Origin: Mermis nigrescens
Lineage: Eukaryota; Nematoda; Enoplea; Mermithida; Mermithidae
Reading direction: 5' to 3'
Assembly: GCA_036768485.1 (NCBI GenBank)
Contig: JAVLUZ010000057.1
Span: 1 to 64,000 of the forward strand
Length of the DNA: 64,000 nucleotides
Part shown: positions 45,291-57,925 of the stretch, piece after piece
Numbering within the stretch: the first letter of the stretch is position 1
Layout of the letters: every line of letters begins with the position of its first letter
Program-made: the position numbers and the translations under genes
Notes under the pieces: model-generated
What the model was told of the DNA's origin: nothing
The model's database searches: none
What the model saw: the letters and a program-made list of their open reading frames with translations, nothing else

Positions 45291-46586
45291 AGCCGTATTC
45301 ATACTTCACGCAGGATCGCATTGCAGGATTAAATGGCATGACTTTTTCTAAAAATAGCACATACTGCCAAAATCATGCAAATTGACGCATCGCGCCGTCC
45401 ATTCATACTTTCTGCAAAAAATCGTGCGATAATTGACAAAATTCGTCGTATCGCGTCTTTGATTTATACTCGTTGCGATTTCTCGCAAACTCGACTATCC
45501 TGCGATAAATCACGCAATTTTTTCTGTGAATGTTGCGAATCATTGCACGATTTTTTGTGCATATTTTTGCTCATTTTCGTCCTCGCCTAACCTCATTACA
45601 AATTCAAAGCATTGTTGCTTGACATAAATGATTTAAGTAGGTACGAATGAAAAAATTTAAAATCGATATCTGTAGAAGTAGTAGTAGTAGTGCAAAAAGA
45701 TAGAGAACGACGAGGAGGTTGTTGACTTTGCTCTTGCTTATTATGTTCTGAATTGGAGATTTAAACAATGAATTTGGCGATGGTACGTTCGACCAGTCAA
45801 TATCAGTCCGCCTCTAAAGAGTCGATATCATGATTAGTATCAGAATTGAGGAGAAAATAACCCTGAAATGTATTTCAATTACTTCCGGATGTCACCAGAA
45901 AGATTCAATCAATTATTGCAGCTTATTGGAAATTGAATCAAATGAAAACCTACTCACACTATTCTGATCGGTCCACAGGAAAGGCTCACTATAACCTTAT
46001 GGTTAACTTGCAAAAATAATAATACTACATTTTCTTGAAATTTCTCTTGGCATTAATTTAAATTATTTATCCCCATTAGGAAAGAAACACATAGGTATGC
46101 CTATAAGACATTTTGGGAAGCAAAACAAGTACGTACCAAATGAACAATCAGATGTGTATTGTGTGCCACGCATGCATGTCGACCCGAGTTGATTGGCGTT
46201 GTACATGTCAAATTTGACAGTTCAATAGAAATGTGTGCAAAAAAAGGATGCAAATTTGCTTCCGAGCCCAATTTAGCAAATTTGCGTCGGACGTCAACTT
46301 GTTACTAAAATTAGTAATTTTTGACATTTTTCGCGGAGATAATTGCAATGAAGTATAAACTGAAATGCCATTCATCGCACGACGAAATTTCTTGCCTGCG
46401 CAAATTATTAAGCAATGTGAACTTCACAGGAAGTATAAATCAGAAAAATCGTATCACGGACAATCCTGCAATTCAGCGCGAACAATTATTCGCGTGCTAG
46501 TATAAATCAAATTCGCGTGCTTTACCCAATCCTGCGACTGTGATATTTTGCAAGTTCAGCATGATGCGTGAAGTATAAACCAGGCT
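45291..46586. mobile_element. PIF/Harbinger element
   Basis: The left end is AGCCGTATTCATACTTCACG; the right end read inward is AGCCTGGTTTATACTTCACG. The 3-bp duplication TAA lies at 45288-45290 and 46587-46589, as expected for PIF/Harbinger. GAAGTATAAA-type repeats recur inside both ends. The transposase remnant at 45697-46020 supports the class. Confidence 0.85.
45697..46020 (+). pseudogene. PIF/Harbinger transposase N-terminal remnant
   Basis: Three short in-frame patches on the plus strand: EEVVDFALAYYVLNWR near 45712-45757; YFNYFRMSPERFNQLLQLIG at 45871-45930; PQERLTITLWL at 45973-46005. The middle one is the hallmark FRMSxxxFxxLL block of Harbinger transposases, and the last matches the usual PxERLxITLRFL block. 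Stops and frameshifts separate them, and the DDE core is absent or decayed. Confidence 0.75.
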
Positions 46587-48539
46587 TAAAGATAACAAAT
46601 TAAGATAAAGATAATTTGCAAGAGAAAGGAACCAAAAAGATAAAGATAAAGTGTATATATGTAAATATGGTCGCCTGGACCCAGGAGAATGATGTTTGTG
46701 AAGCGCAATAAACGAGATAGGGTGATGTAAAGCAGCCAACTGAATGCCCCAATTTTTACACCTGAGATCAAAGAGGTGATAGGCATTAAGCACACATAAA
46801 TATAAGTTTGGGGGTTTACCCGAGGTGTCTGACTGACCCACGTACTACTACTACTGGCAGACAGCGAGTCACTTCTTTCTTTTCACAAGCATCAAAACCC
46901 TGCTCTGTGCGCCTGAACAAAGTATAGTCGCAACAGTTATCGCTTTTTTCAAACTTCTCTATGTTTCCTAGGCTTGGGCTTATATTACTGTGGGTGCCAG
47001 TAGTAGTACTCCCACTTAGATCGGTATCACTGCCGCTTACTTAGGTCGATATACAGGCATTAGCTTGGGCCACACGCCATAGGGTTTAAACAATTGTTTT
47101 CTTTTATTTTCTTGTATTACAATAAAACTTGAATGCGTCTAAATGTATTTCACGTCAAACCTTCATTTTGCATGACATGCTAACTTATGTACATAATTTA
47201 TCTTTTTTGCAAGATAAATTCCTATCAAAAAGATAAAGATAAAGATAGCCTGTGCTTCTTCCAAAAGATAAAGATAAAGATAAAAAAATCGTAAAGATAA
47301 AGATAAAGATATCTTTATCTTTATCTGGCTAAAAAGATAAAGATAAAGATATCTTTTACAACACTACATTTATCACTTTAAATGGCTTTCACTAAATTTA
47401 TCAGCATAAATTGACTATAAATGTACCTCAGAAGTCTGATGCAGTTTTGCCGCGCAGCAGTAGCAAAGTTAATCATAAGTGCTTTGATAGGGCTGTAGGC
47501 TGTATGCTATCCATGCCTTGTATTCTTTCTTTAATTTAAAGTGCTACTTCCTTCCACAGGCCGCAGAATATACTTCGATTTTTGAGTTGCTTAGAAAAAG
47601 TCGGATTTCTAGAATATTTTGCGATTTTTGTAGGCTTGTATGCCAAAGCTGAGCATATTCTTCTTTCTGACTTCTGTAGGCACCGGCGGCTTTTCTTAGT
47701 CCCCACCTTTTGTATCCCTAATAAAGCGCAATTCCAAGTATATTCACTTTTTTTGTTCCATCGAGCATTTTTCTTTGCAAGTAATAGAGAATTTCAAGTG
47801 AATTCGACCTGATTTACCTGATAAATACAACTAATTCCCTGATTTCACCCCTCCCTAGCTATTCTCATCATGTGCATAAATGCTGCCTCACCCAAAAATT
47901 TTTCCTGTATCATTGAGCACGCTGATCGGCTCCTTTGTGTCAGTTTGGACGCCGAACTCGACCGCAAGTTTAATGCATAATGCATGATTTTTGACTTGCT
48001 TATACATCGGAACTGGCGAAATAGCTTTGTTATCCTGTCATAAAAAGCCAAAGCCGGGTCACTGGATCAATGCAGAACGAGGTTTGATACTAAAAATCTT
48101 CTGGCTCTTTAAACAGTACTGTATTCCCAAAGCAAGATTATAAATAATTAAGATGAGCTCAGACTCGGTCAACCCTTAGCCGTCCTTTTTACTTCAATTA
48201 CTGAAGTCACGTGGGAAACACATGCTCCCTTAGGGGTGAGGGCATACATGTAAGTGCTCAATTTGATTTTTTCCACAAATCGAGGGAGGAGGGTCAATTT
48301 TCAGGCATGTTGGGGCGGGAAACGGGAAGTCTGACATTGAGTAAGAACGATCCCCCCATCCCCGTCTTACATGTACGGGTGAGGTTTTACTTCCCCAACA
48401 TCCAAGACTCATGTCACTGTCAGGCGATTTTAATTTAATTTCGACTGACTCTTTACCAAAAAATTGCATGAATTTCTATAGAGAATGGCGTTCTAAAAGA
48501 TAGCTTGAATATTTATCATCTGCACGGCTTATCGTAGAT

Positions 48540-49690
48540 CAGGCGCGGATCCAGGAAGGGGGTGCCCGCTCCCTCCCGCTAAAAACACTTTTTGAAAATT
48601 TTTTGAGCATCATTATTTTTCCTTAAAGCGTTCTAGCTTCGTGTTTGAAGCAGCCATAAATATACCAGTGCTTCACTTCAATTTAGTTATTTAATGTAAC
48701 TAGACTACTTATTGGTTGAAACTCTAAACGCTGGCTGGACATTGTGTTAAAGGTTTGTGATGGTTAGCAGCAATTCTTCGTTGTGCTTCGTTTTTCAGTT
48801 CAGACCGCATTGACCTGACCTGCAGGCCTATTTTGGGGGACCAATACCAAGTTTGGGGGGTGATGGGTCCAAAAATGCCAAAAATAGCACACATTAGCAA
48901 GGAAAAAGTCCTATTTTTCTGAAGTTCAGGGCGTCCAGACCCCCGTTCCCCCCACAGCTATGTGCCTGCTGACCTGACCCTTTGGGTGGGACCGCCTCAT
49001 TCCTGGAATGAAAAAGAAATGTTATTTCCCCACTCCCAAGGGACTCGAAGGGAAAAATGGAAATTGGCAAAGCGCGTCTGAATTACCACCAAAATAGGTT
49101 TTTAGCGTGTATTTGAGCAATGCAAACTCAAAATTTTCCAGCGCTCCGCGCCGGATTTATTGTTAATATATGGTTTTGTCCTCTAACCCGCTAAAAATCA
49201 CTCAAATCTGAATTACACATGGAGGGCATTTTGTTCAGCTATAGTTTTTGCCTTCTAGCTCACTCAAAACAGCTCAAATTTGAGTTATGACATCCAGAAC
49301 ATGGAATTTCATCCGGCGCTTCACGCCGGATTCAAAGTTTGTCTATGTTCCTTACTATCTAGCCCGCTCAAAACTGCTCAAATCTGAGCTTCTTGCAGAA
49401 TATGTCAATTTTTTGGCGTTTCGCGCTGAATTATCTGTTGTCTGTATAATTTTCTTCATAAAGCATAACGATTAAATACAAAGACAAAAGATAAGAAATA
49501 ACTGAAAAATTTTTATATTTTCTTTCGAAATTTTTCTTCGCCGTCTTTTACAGCTCACTGAGATACGCTCAAAACTGCCTTTACTTTCGCTTATCTCGTT
49601 CTTCTTCTCGAGATGTCTGACTTCAAATATCAAATATTCGGACGGCACCCCCCCCCTTCTCCACCAATTTTTTTCCTGGATCCGCTAGGG
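48540..49690. mobile_element. hAT-like MITE, CAGGCGCGGATCCAGG family, copy 3
   Basis: It starts CAGGCGCGGATCCAGG and ends CCTGGATCCGCTAGGG. The exact 8-bp duplication TCGTAGAT lies at 48532-48539 and 49691-49698, which settles the boundaries for the other two copies. It contains a worn CAGGCACG MITE at 48823-48968. Confidence 0.85.
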
Positions 49691-49943
49691 TCGTAGATAA
49701 CACAAATAAAAAATTTGTATTGAAAAACATTATAAGAAAGCGCTTTTTTGCATCAGTGCTTAATCAGAAAAAGAAACGAATTTTCGATTGAAACCTGAAA
49801 CGTTTCGGGAAATATAAACAAGTTTCAGTCAAGTTTGCCTTCCGCGCCTCCCTTTATTATTTTCTGCACATTCGGCAAAATATTGGAGTATCTGAAGTCG
49901 TTTGCGGGATTTCCGAACGTTCCCATATTACCATACATGTAAG

Positions 49944-50093
49944 CAGGCACGTAGCTGGCCGTTCAATTCTGGGGTGACTAGGCCCAAAAAGGCCAAAAAT
50001 AGCACAAAATAACGTTTAAAAAGTCCTATTTTTTTAGATTTTCCTGAATTTTGGGTGGTTCGGACCCCCCATCCCCCCAGATATACACGCCTG
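49944..50093. mobile_element. MITE, CAGGCACGTAGCTGGCC family
   Basis: It starts CAGGCACGTAGCTGGCC and ends ATACACGCCTG. The flanks are CATGTAAG (49936-49943) and CATATAAC (50094-50101). It is the same event as 25513-25659. Confidence 0.8.
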
Positions 50094-50680
50094 CATATAA
50101 CGGCTCGCGATTGGGGGTCCCGGACAGTTTAGGGGGTGTATATAATAGACCTCCACGTCTTGGTCAAAAACAGCCAAAAAACGACTGAAAAATTCGATTT
50201 TTCCAAAAATCGGTCGTTACATGAATGCATATCAGCCAGCTACGTAAATCGCCGACAACACAGCAGAAGGTAATTAAATAAGTGGTCAGCAATATAAAGC
50301 ACTAAAAAAATTTAAAATCCAGCCAATTCAGGACGCATTTTTCTGGTGAAAGTTCCAGGAAAACTTTATGTAAATTAGAACCAGGCCGGCCTAAAAATTC
50401 TTTCCCTGTTAATAAATTTCAAACTTAGCCTTTTTAGCGCGTATTTTGTGGACAAAATTTCATCAAAAATTTGGGACAATTAGAACCAAGCCAAAAATTT
50501 CTTCCATATAGCAAAATGAGGGCGTGTTAACAGAATTCCTTGTCCGAATGCTGAAAAAACGGTGACAGCACAATTAAAATTGATGCGTAAAAGAAAAATC
50601 TGAAAGCTCGCCCAGGGGAACGCCAACCATTTTCTACGAAAACGTCAGTTAAAACAACCATCACTTACGGATTATTCAAT

Positions 50681-51566
50681 TAATTCAAATTGAGAACTGA
50701 GAAATAAAGGTCTAATGCAAAAACACATAGCATACATGTACAGTGAAAATGGGGATGCCCACCCGAAGATGGTCATTTTCCAGCCCCTTAGGCCAGAAAA
50801 TTCTTTTGCCCCCCCCCACGATTTTTAGCAAAAACTTGCGATTTTTGCCAATATTAGATGTTTTTCCTACATTTGTGGCCAAAAACTTTAAAAAACTTTT
50901 CGCTACACCACCCCCTACCCGCGCATAATTCGAATGCTTTGTCTCAGTACTATGTATGGTGGCCATGATGGTCCTACTATTTAGCAGGTCAAAAGAAAAT
51001 ATTTAATTTTTAAATTATAATTATGCTAATTCAAATTGAATTTACATTTATTAAATTTTTGATACCAAATGTTTGATTCGATTTCGACTTTAATTAAATA
51101 GACTCCTTAATTATACAGACTAGGCGTCAGAAATGCCCACGCCAAAATTTTAGTATTAATTGCGATATACTACAATACTTCTGGTGAGATTATTTAGCTT
51201 TTCCATAAGAAAAAGAGACTAAATCACCATTTACATTCGGTCGAAAACGCCAAGAAACCAGCTAAACAGGTGACAAAGGCAAGCAGATGCTTGGTATAGG
51301 AGGATGAGGAACGGCCAAATTTGTGCGGACGTGGGTTAGGGGTTAATGAGAGCGTGAATTGGCTTTGATTTGCAGCTATTCAATGCAATTACAAATGGGC
51401 GCGGGGCTCTGGATCAGACATGCACGCGAGGGCTTCAGGTTTGCAACCCCACAGATTACTGTAGTCCCCAGAATTCTATTTTTAGTATCATAATTTTCTT
51501 GCTGCTATGTCTACCTGGAACTGAAAAATGAAGCTGCAAAGCAAAGACAGATAGCATACGTGTACA
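50681..51566. other. Unassigned
   Basis: No gene is seen. 50740-50940 has a poly-C tract (near 50810) and looks like a worn MITE. 50990-51400 is AT-rich with nothing recognisable. Confidence 0.25.
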
Positions 51567-51787
51567 GATAGGATGGGGAGCAGCCGCAAAATTCTGGGGG
51601 CTTGGGGGTGCAAGCTTTTTCAAAGGCCAAAAAGTGCTCTTAAAATTAGTGGTATGGCAAAGAAACACCATTTTTCAACGTTTCTCATCGAGAACTATCC
51701 ATTGGCATAAAAACATTACGAAAAAAAAAACAAAAAAATCGGAAATTGAATTCTGTGGGGGGCCCAAACCCCCCACGCCAACGTGTG
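51567..51787. mobile_element. MITE, CATGGGCGTGG family, copy g (inverted)
   Basis: It has the shared core (CACCATTTTTCAACGTTTCT near 51667), a left end like ATAGGATGGGGAGCAGC and a right end CACGCCAACGTGTG. No target duplication is seen. Confidence 0.6.
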
Positions 51788-52500
51788 ATCCCCACCCGAA
51801 GTTGGTCATCCACCATACCCTTAAGCCAGAAAATTATTAAACCCAAATGGTAAAATGGATAATTTTGTGGGATAGAGACGAAACAGACCAAAAATCGATG
51901 AAAATCAAAATTTCTCCTTGAAACTGCTTGAAATTGGCCAGAAACCATGAAATACGTAGTTTTAATGCTATTTTGACATTTGTATATCAGTTTTCGGAGA
52001 CATTTACTCCGAAAAGCTTAATGTTCGATTCGATCCCCAGACCGACTTACCCCTTCCAGATCGGCCGTGCTGCGCAATTACGATCTAGACCCCGAGAATC
52101 TGAAAGACCCGCAAAAATCAATAAACCTACAGACCTAAATTTTTGGTGCCGTTTTTGTAGACGTAGAGCGAAGGTACGTTTACTTCGCTTACTTACGCCC
52201 GAAAACTTAAGCTTACGCGCTCGCACTGGCGGTAATCGCCCTTTTTAGGGGGTCGATCACCAACCGGCGACTCGGGGGTAAGTGGCCCGGCCTATCAAGA
52301 TAGCCCGGCCCTCTACGCACGCACCTAGTGAAACTTACTTACTTAACCCCTTGAGATTATGTACCTAATTAATGTAAGTTCCCCGGAAACCTAATTGAGG
52401 GCTCAAAAAGATTATTATTTAACTTGTTTTGGACCGAATTCCGGTGCTTGAAAATATTGAGGGTTCCTAAGTATAGCGTAGCACAAGGACAGAATTTCAA
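51788..52500. other. Unassigned
   Basis: No gene is seen. 52150-52310 is GC-richer than its surroundings, with short inverted strings (GGCCCGGCCTATC, GATAGCCCGGCC at 52276-52309). Confidence 0.2.
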
Positions 52501-52599
52501 CAGCACGGAAATTCAACCGAGCCCAACATCGTTAATTAAATAATTAATGTTTACAATATTTTTGGACAGAAAATTGTGAAGCAATAAAAAATGCGACAG

Positions 52600-53420
52600 C
52601 ATGAAGGATGCATGCTGCCGACTGTCCTGTTACGCTAATCGGTTAAAATCAAACAATATATTTAACAAGGGCGCAGAGCCCCACCAAAGGCATACAAATA
52701 AATGCCAATTGGCGCACAAATAATATAAGAAAGGCGCACGGGCGAAAAGAATGCCCAATGCGCGACGAGAAAACGACGAGATTTCCCTGTAGCCACGCAG
52801 GGGAAAACAACAGGGACAACGTGCGGAGACTACTCGACGCACGGAAAAAGAAAAACAACGCTCAGCGTACAAGCTGGCGCGCGAGGCTCAAAAGCTCAAT
52901 GTAAAACGAAAAAGTCTTAAAGTGGAGGAATGATCGTCAAAACTGCGCTCGCACACAGTTTTAAACGATACGAAAAAGAGGCGTATCAACGCGGACAAAG
53001 AAACGCGGAATGGATCTACGAGAATAACAATAGGCCTATGGGCAAAGCTTACGGTAAAGAATGTACAAACGGAATAGGCACAAATATAAGACACACATAT
53101 GACTTTAGGTACACGTAAAATATGATAGCACACGTACCAATTCGTACTCAAGTCGCATTAAGCCCGAGTGCCCATTTTTCCTATTCCGGATTTTTATTGA
53201 AAATATGTATGGGAAAGGAAATGAAGATGTGATAATTTTTGGAGGGAAGGTGGTCCCGGGCGACACACTATAGCATTGCGCTTAGCGGTCGCGTACGTGC
53301 GTATGGAAATTGAGCACGAAAATGCACATCTGGGCCAAACAGTCATAGGAATGTAGGTACAACGTAGCGCAAAACAAATGGAATTTCGCGTTGAACCAAC
53401 GCGGCGAAACAGGGTGTAGA
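52600..53420 (+). other. Compositionally distinct island with Lys/Arg/Glu-rich frame
   Basis: This stretch is clearly less AT-rich and has more CG dinucleotides than its neighbours. On the plus strand, frames from about 52738 to 52930 read as a basic, helix-prone polypeptide (KEKQRSAYKLAREAQKLNVK near 52850) with one TAG near 52790. A second frame follows from 52930 (FKRYEKEAYQRGQRNAEWIY). The two could be one former coding region joined by a frameshift. No family is recognised. It may be a relic of a foreign or host gene. Confidence 0.3.
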
Positions 53421-53424
53421 GCGA

Positions 53425-53990
53425 TCTCTACATTTTGAACAAATTGAGCCATCGGACCGACCCCCAGAATTTGGTTTTGGTTGCTGCCCATGTTGTATAT
53501 ATACGAGTATAGGTCAAATTTCAATCCAAGTTTGAATCACATTTATTGATTTTTATTTTTTCAAATATTTTTAAAATGTGAAATGCATACACAAAAGGAA
53601 AATGTCACTTAATTTAACAACGAACTGTGCAGATAATTGTGCTGATGACGTACTTATCTAGCCTGGTGCTTTTTTTGAAAATTTCCAAAACAAAAAATTA
53701 CCAGAAATACACTATAGCGGCAAACATATGTACGTGTTATTCGGGGATGGTTGATTCTTTGAATGGCAACTGACCCCCCTACCCGCAAAAATGACTGCGA
53801 GCGACCTATCAGAACTGTCGGGTTTTCGTGAAAATAGTAAAAAGTGTGCCTTTTTAAACGTTTTTAGGCTGTTCTCGGCTCAAATACACATTTTTTGATT
53901 ATATTTTGTTCAAGTTCCAGGATTTTTTCAATCCTTTTCGAAATTTTTCATGTTTCAATATTCTAGAAAGAACGAGCATTGTCCAAAACA
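53425..53990. repeat. Second copy of the 31610-32340 repeat block
   Basis: Collinear with 31610-32190, with single-base differences and only one copy of the 52-bp unit. No coding signal is seen. Confidence 0.65.
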
Positions 53991-54580
53991 TCAATAAACA
54001 ATGTTTTTGACGTGTACTCATCGTTTCAAAGTCCAAAAAGGCACTTTTTGAATTTTTTGGACCAGGCATGCTCCCCGCCAGAAATCCCATGCTGTGCTTG
54101 TAAAGCCGCAAATCGAGACTTTTCATCTTCTTTTGGCACTGGTCAAAAGAGCAATAAAACTAATATACGTACATACATACTCTCACGAACAGTCACATGC
54201 CAACAAGTATCTATTTGCCACGCTTCCCTACTTTAACGAAAGATTTAAAATGTAAAAATCTAACCTTATTTTTACAGCACGTCGTCAAAGCGGTCCATGG
54301 AGCGCAGAATTGAGCGAACCGACCGATGCGTGAATACCAAATGAGCGATTCCATTAAAGTTATGTGTAAATTTATATTCATTTTTTAAACTGAACTTAAA
54401 GTAGTTTGTTATCGAGCGAATATTCGTTAATTGAGAGTTGCGACTTTTTATATTAAGTCGAAAAGGTAGAATGACGATCAAACCAACACGATTATTAAAT
54501 ACACTACATATTAGTTACAGTAACTTGATGGTTTGTAAACCGTGAATAGCCGTTTTCAAATCCTTTGTCAAGCATTAATT
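53991..54580. other. Unassigned
   Basis: Apart from AATGTTTTTGACG-type strings shared with 26630, I see nothing definable here. Confidence 0.2.
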
Positions 54581-54843
54581 TAACTAGTTGGAAAAATGCT
54601 CGAAGAGCACTGGAAAGTTATATGTTTTTGCTCTTAAAGAGTCAAAAGTGGAGCACAAGCTGCTCTAAACTACGTTGATACCACAATGAAAATCAAAATG
54701 GACTGAAGCATCTTGATATTCACCCATAAGCAAACATATCTCCGCCTTTTTTTCTTTGATTTACATAAGGAACACAAATTGAACCGTTGTCCCTTAAAAC
54801 TTGTAGCAGTTTCGAACTTATTTTAATGTTGTACAGTTAGTAC

Positions 54844-55099
54844 CATAGGTGGGCGGCTCCAAAGGTCTGGGGGTGCAAAATTTTTTCATAGTCAAATATG
54901 GACCTTAAAAATGGTGCTATGGCGGAAAAAACACCATTTTTGAACGTTTCTCGTCGAGCTCAATTGATTGACATAAAAAACTCGAAAAAAGCAAAAAACA
55001 TTTTAAAATATGAAATTCTGGGGGGAGTAGCTGGGTTTTCGCCATTTTTCGTTGGGTATTTTGCCTTCTAGGGGGTGCATACCCCCACGCCCAGGTATG
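54844..55099. mobile_element. hAT-like MITE, CATGGGCGTGG family, copy d (inverted)
   Basis: It starts CATAGGTGGGCGGCTCC and ends CACGCCCAGGTATG. The exact 8-bp duplication GTTAGTAC lies at 54836-54843 and 55100-55107. Confidence 0.92.
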
Positions 55100-55272
55100 G
55101 TTAGTACGTATTTAAAGCGACGGTCATATAAGATACCTACATAAGTAGATAGGTGTGTGTATGTAGGTAGCCTGATAGTTTGCTTCCTTACTAAGACTTT
55201 TCAAAACAGTTTCTGAACTCTAAGTTTTCATTACAGTTTCTGATCCATCGACTTACTGTACTTGTCATGCTA

Positions 55273-55509
55273 TAGTCTATTTCACGAAACTTTGTGCATG
55301 GAAATCAATTTTCAACGATCTAGCGAGGAGCTACAAAAGTGGTTTCTAGGCAGCTTACTGTAATAAAATTTTGTAAAATAAAATTTTCTTTGCTTATCGA
55401 TTGCTGTGAGCAATATCATGGTTGCTGCTTCACTTTAAACCGCTTTTGTAATCGATTTAAATTCACTTTAAAATTAAAATCCCTGCAAATGGTTCCGTGA
55501 AACAGACTA
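55273..55509. mobile_element. TA-target MITE, TAGTCTATTTCACGAAAC ends, copy 1
   Basis: It starts TAGTCTATTTCACGAAAC and ends TTCCGTGAAACAGACTA. TA lies on each side (55271-55272, 55510-55511). This is a Tc1/mariner-type structure. Confidence 0.75.
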
Positions 55510-55752
55510 TAGTCACAATTAAATGGTTTTCATGGAAATAATTATTTATTATTGACTTATATTCTGACAAAGAAACGTATTTTTAAAACTAAGCTTTTTG
55601 ATTGTGTTTTTATTATTTTTGATTGAAATTTTTTCTTCATAATTGTAAACACTAAATTAGGATTAAAAAAATTTCGAGTGACTTGAAAACAAATCCGAAT
55701 TTTCATTTATCTAAGCCACAATTTCTCATTTTCTTCACTTACAGAAAGCCTT

Positions 55753-55980
55753 TAGTCTATTTCAACATACCTCGTGCATGGACAGTAGTTCTTTAGACGA
55801 TGTAAATCGACTACAAAAACCTGAAGCAACAATGGCGATACTGGTGCAAAGAAATGAGGAAATTTATGAAGTTTTACTGTGCAAAGTTGCATTACAGTAA
55901 TCTGCATGGAAACTACCTTTGTAACTGCTCGTTTATCGCTGAAAATTGATTTCCATGCCAAGGTTTCGTGAAATATACTA
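55753..55980. mobile_element. TA-target MITE, TAGTCTATTTC ends, copy 2
   Basis: It starts TAGTCTATTTCAACATACC and ends GGTTTCGTGAAATATACTA. TA follows at 55981-55982; the left flank has decayed to TT. It is in the same orientation as copy 1, about 240 bp away. Confidence 0.7.
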
Positions 55981-56290
55981 TACAGATTCCCACAGTCCCA
56001 ACGGACAAGTTTGGCCATTACAATATTCGCGATTCAAGTTTAAGATTTACAAAACTTGATTCATGTATACATAGGTACATAACTACACGATTTGGCAATG
56101 TTACATGACATACGAAAAAAAGGCGGAGATATGTTTGCTTATGGGTGAATATCAAGATGCTTCAGTCCATTTTGATTTTCATTGTGGGTATCAACGTAGT
56201 TTTGAGCAGCTTGTGCTCCACTTTTGACTCTTTAAAAGAGCAAAAACATATAACTTTCCAGTGCTCTTTGAGTATTTTTCCAACTAGTTA

Positions 56291-57925
56291 CCGACTTTTG
56301 ACTATCTCGTACGAGATTAAGAAAAACGTATTATCAAAATGGATACCTTTTTGAAGCTTATTGCAATTTAAGAAAGAATCTTCCTCGTACATCATAAAAT
56401 GTGCATTGAAAACGAAATTTTGGAGGAAGGTCTTGTTGGATATTTTCGTTTTATTTGGATATTTGTCTATCTGGGGAGTGCGATGAACTCAGCGCCAGTG
56501 TACATACAATTCAATAGACCAAAAAATTCCTATTTCTCATCTATTACTCTATAACTCCTATTCAAGCTAAACCATTAAAAACGATGTAACTGAAGCCAAA
56601 ATGAGGTTAGAAAAAGTTTTGGACACGTGGATAAGGTAGTGCAGAAAAAAATGCCACAAAATGCCTCCAGCCTAGGACACGGTAAACGGAGGGTTAATGA
56701 GCTGAACTCGTCATAAGTTATTTATCAACATCGACAGGATGTCACTCACTCATACTACACCGTGCTAATTGTATGTATGTACAACCTACTGCATCATGTT
56801 CCAAAGTTTGCAGGTAAGATATATGTAGAGCGAAACAAGTAAAAAATGCTACCACTTTATACCAAAATTATATTCACATTTTTGGAGTTTTAATATGATA
56901 AGAATATGATATACCAAAATTCTCAGAATAAAAATATGATATTGGTAGTCCAACAAGTGCCTACCAAAATCATACCAAAATTCATTTTTGGTATATCAAA
57001 ATAACACTACTTCTGGCACAAAACACCGGAAAAAATTGAAAACAAGATGATAAAAATGGCTAAAATCATCCAAGAATACATATCTGATCTTCATTGAGCC
57101 TGATAATCATTTGACGACAGGGGCAGCCTCCCGCCCTTGCTTTAAATCCGCCAGTGGTATTTTCACAGGTAAAAAGGGTCAAGAATACTAGTCATTCTGA
57201 TTTGAGTCACTGATCAATTTCCTATTTCCATAAAGAGAAGCGCAGAATGGATCAAGTGGTATGGTCATCAGTGGTACCGCAGTACATTGAAATAATTTAT
57301 AAATAGCATTAAACTATCGGTATTTAACTAATTGATTTATTTTGAGTGTGCTGTTAGTACGAAATACATGATTCAGAGCCAAAAATACGGATAATTGCTG
57401 TAATCGTAATTAACGAAGCAATTAGTCAATAACATACAAAACAAAAGATCATTAATCTAAATCAGCGGATAAAGCTGTAATGCTGCGACCGTTTTGTCGT
57501 TTTTGTAACAACAGTAATTGAATATCGTTCCGTATCGTACAAGCATAACTTCTTCCCCGATAACCATAATCTGAATTCGATTAAAAGAACATAAGATAAT
57601 AACTGAACATAAATATGCCAATTGTAATACTTATGTACGTTTAATCCAATAATTTTTTCTGATGAAAGTTATCATAAGCTGGTATTTTTGAATATTGCCC
57701 GATTTGGACCCCACAATTTTTGGCGCCTCAAAGAGATGAAAAATTGATCATTGTGTGGAATTCAAACGGGCTCAGGGTTTTCATAAGCTGTTTTCGATAA
57801 CGAAATATAATTTTAGAAGAAAGGTGAGACTTTTAAATTGTTTTTGAAGTACCGCTGCAATACCGACCATCCCACTTTCTTTAGACCAACCGTTGCACTA
57901 CAGATCAATCAATCAGAATGATTTT
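56291..57925. other. Unassigned
   Basis: No gene is seen. 56860-56990 has repeated TACCAAAATT strings. 57000-57160 ends TTTAAATCCGCCAGTGG, the end of a worn GGCGGATCC-type MITE. Confidence 0.25.

Larger units (their letters stand above)
45204..47364. mobile_element. TIR element with GATAAA subterminal arrays
   Basis: The ends are GTGTTGTAAAAGATA and TATCTTTTACAACAC, perfect inverted. The flanking TA on each side (45202-45203, 47365-47366) suggests a Tc1/mariner-type target, and the paralogous site near 10528 lacks the element. (GATAAA)n arrays lie at 45228-45290, 46590-46650 and 47228-47355. No transposase is visible. The Harbinger element at 45291-46586 is inserted in its left array. Confidence 0.75.
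35640..50680. repeat. LR1d: longest copy of the non-coding repeat, heavily inserted
   Basis: This is the composite of repeat backbone shared with LR1a-c plus insertions at 35845, 38149, 39489, 44957, 45204, 48540 and 49944. Backbone order: segment like 29207-30885, then like 6630-13000, then like the rest of LR1b. No backbone coding frame is conserved. Confidence 0.6.
54583..56288. mobile_element. Tc1/mariner-like foldback element with about 175-bp inverted ends
   Basis: The arms 54583-54760 and 56114-56288 are long inverted repeats with few differences. The outer ends are ACTAGTTGGAAAAA and TTTTTCCAACTAGT, flanked by TA on both sides (54581-54582, 56289-56290). No transposase is seen. It contains three MITEs (54844-55099, 55273-55509, 55753-55980). 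Confidence 0.8.

Noticed and set aside
52630..52872. Minus-strand frames in the CG-richer island as genes
   Set aside because: They look like antisense shadows of the basic plus-strand frame.
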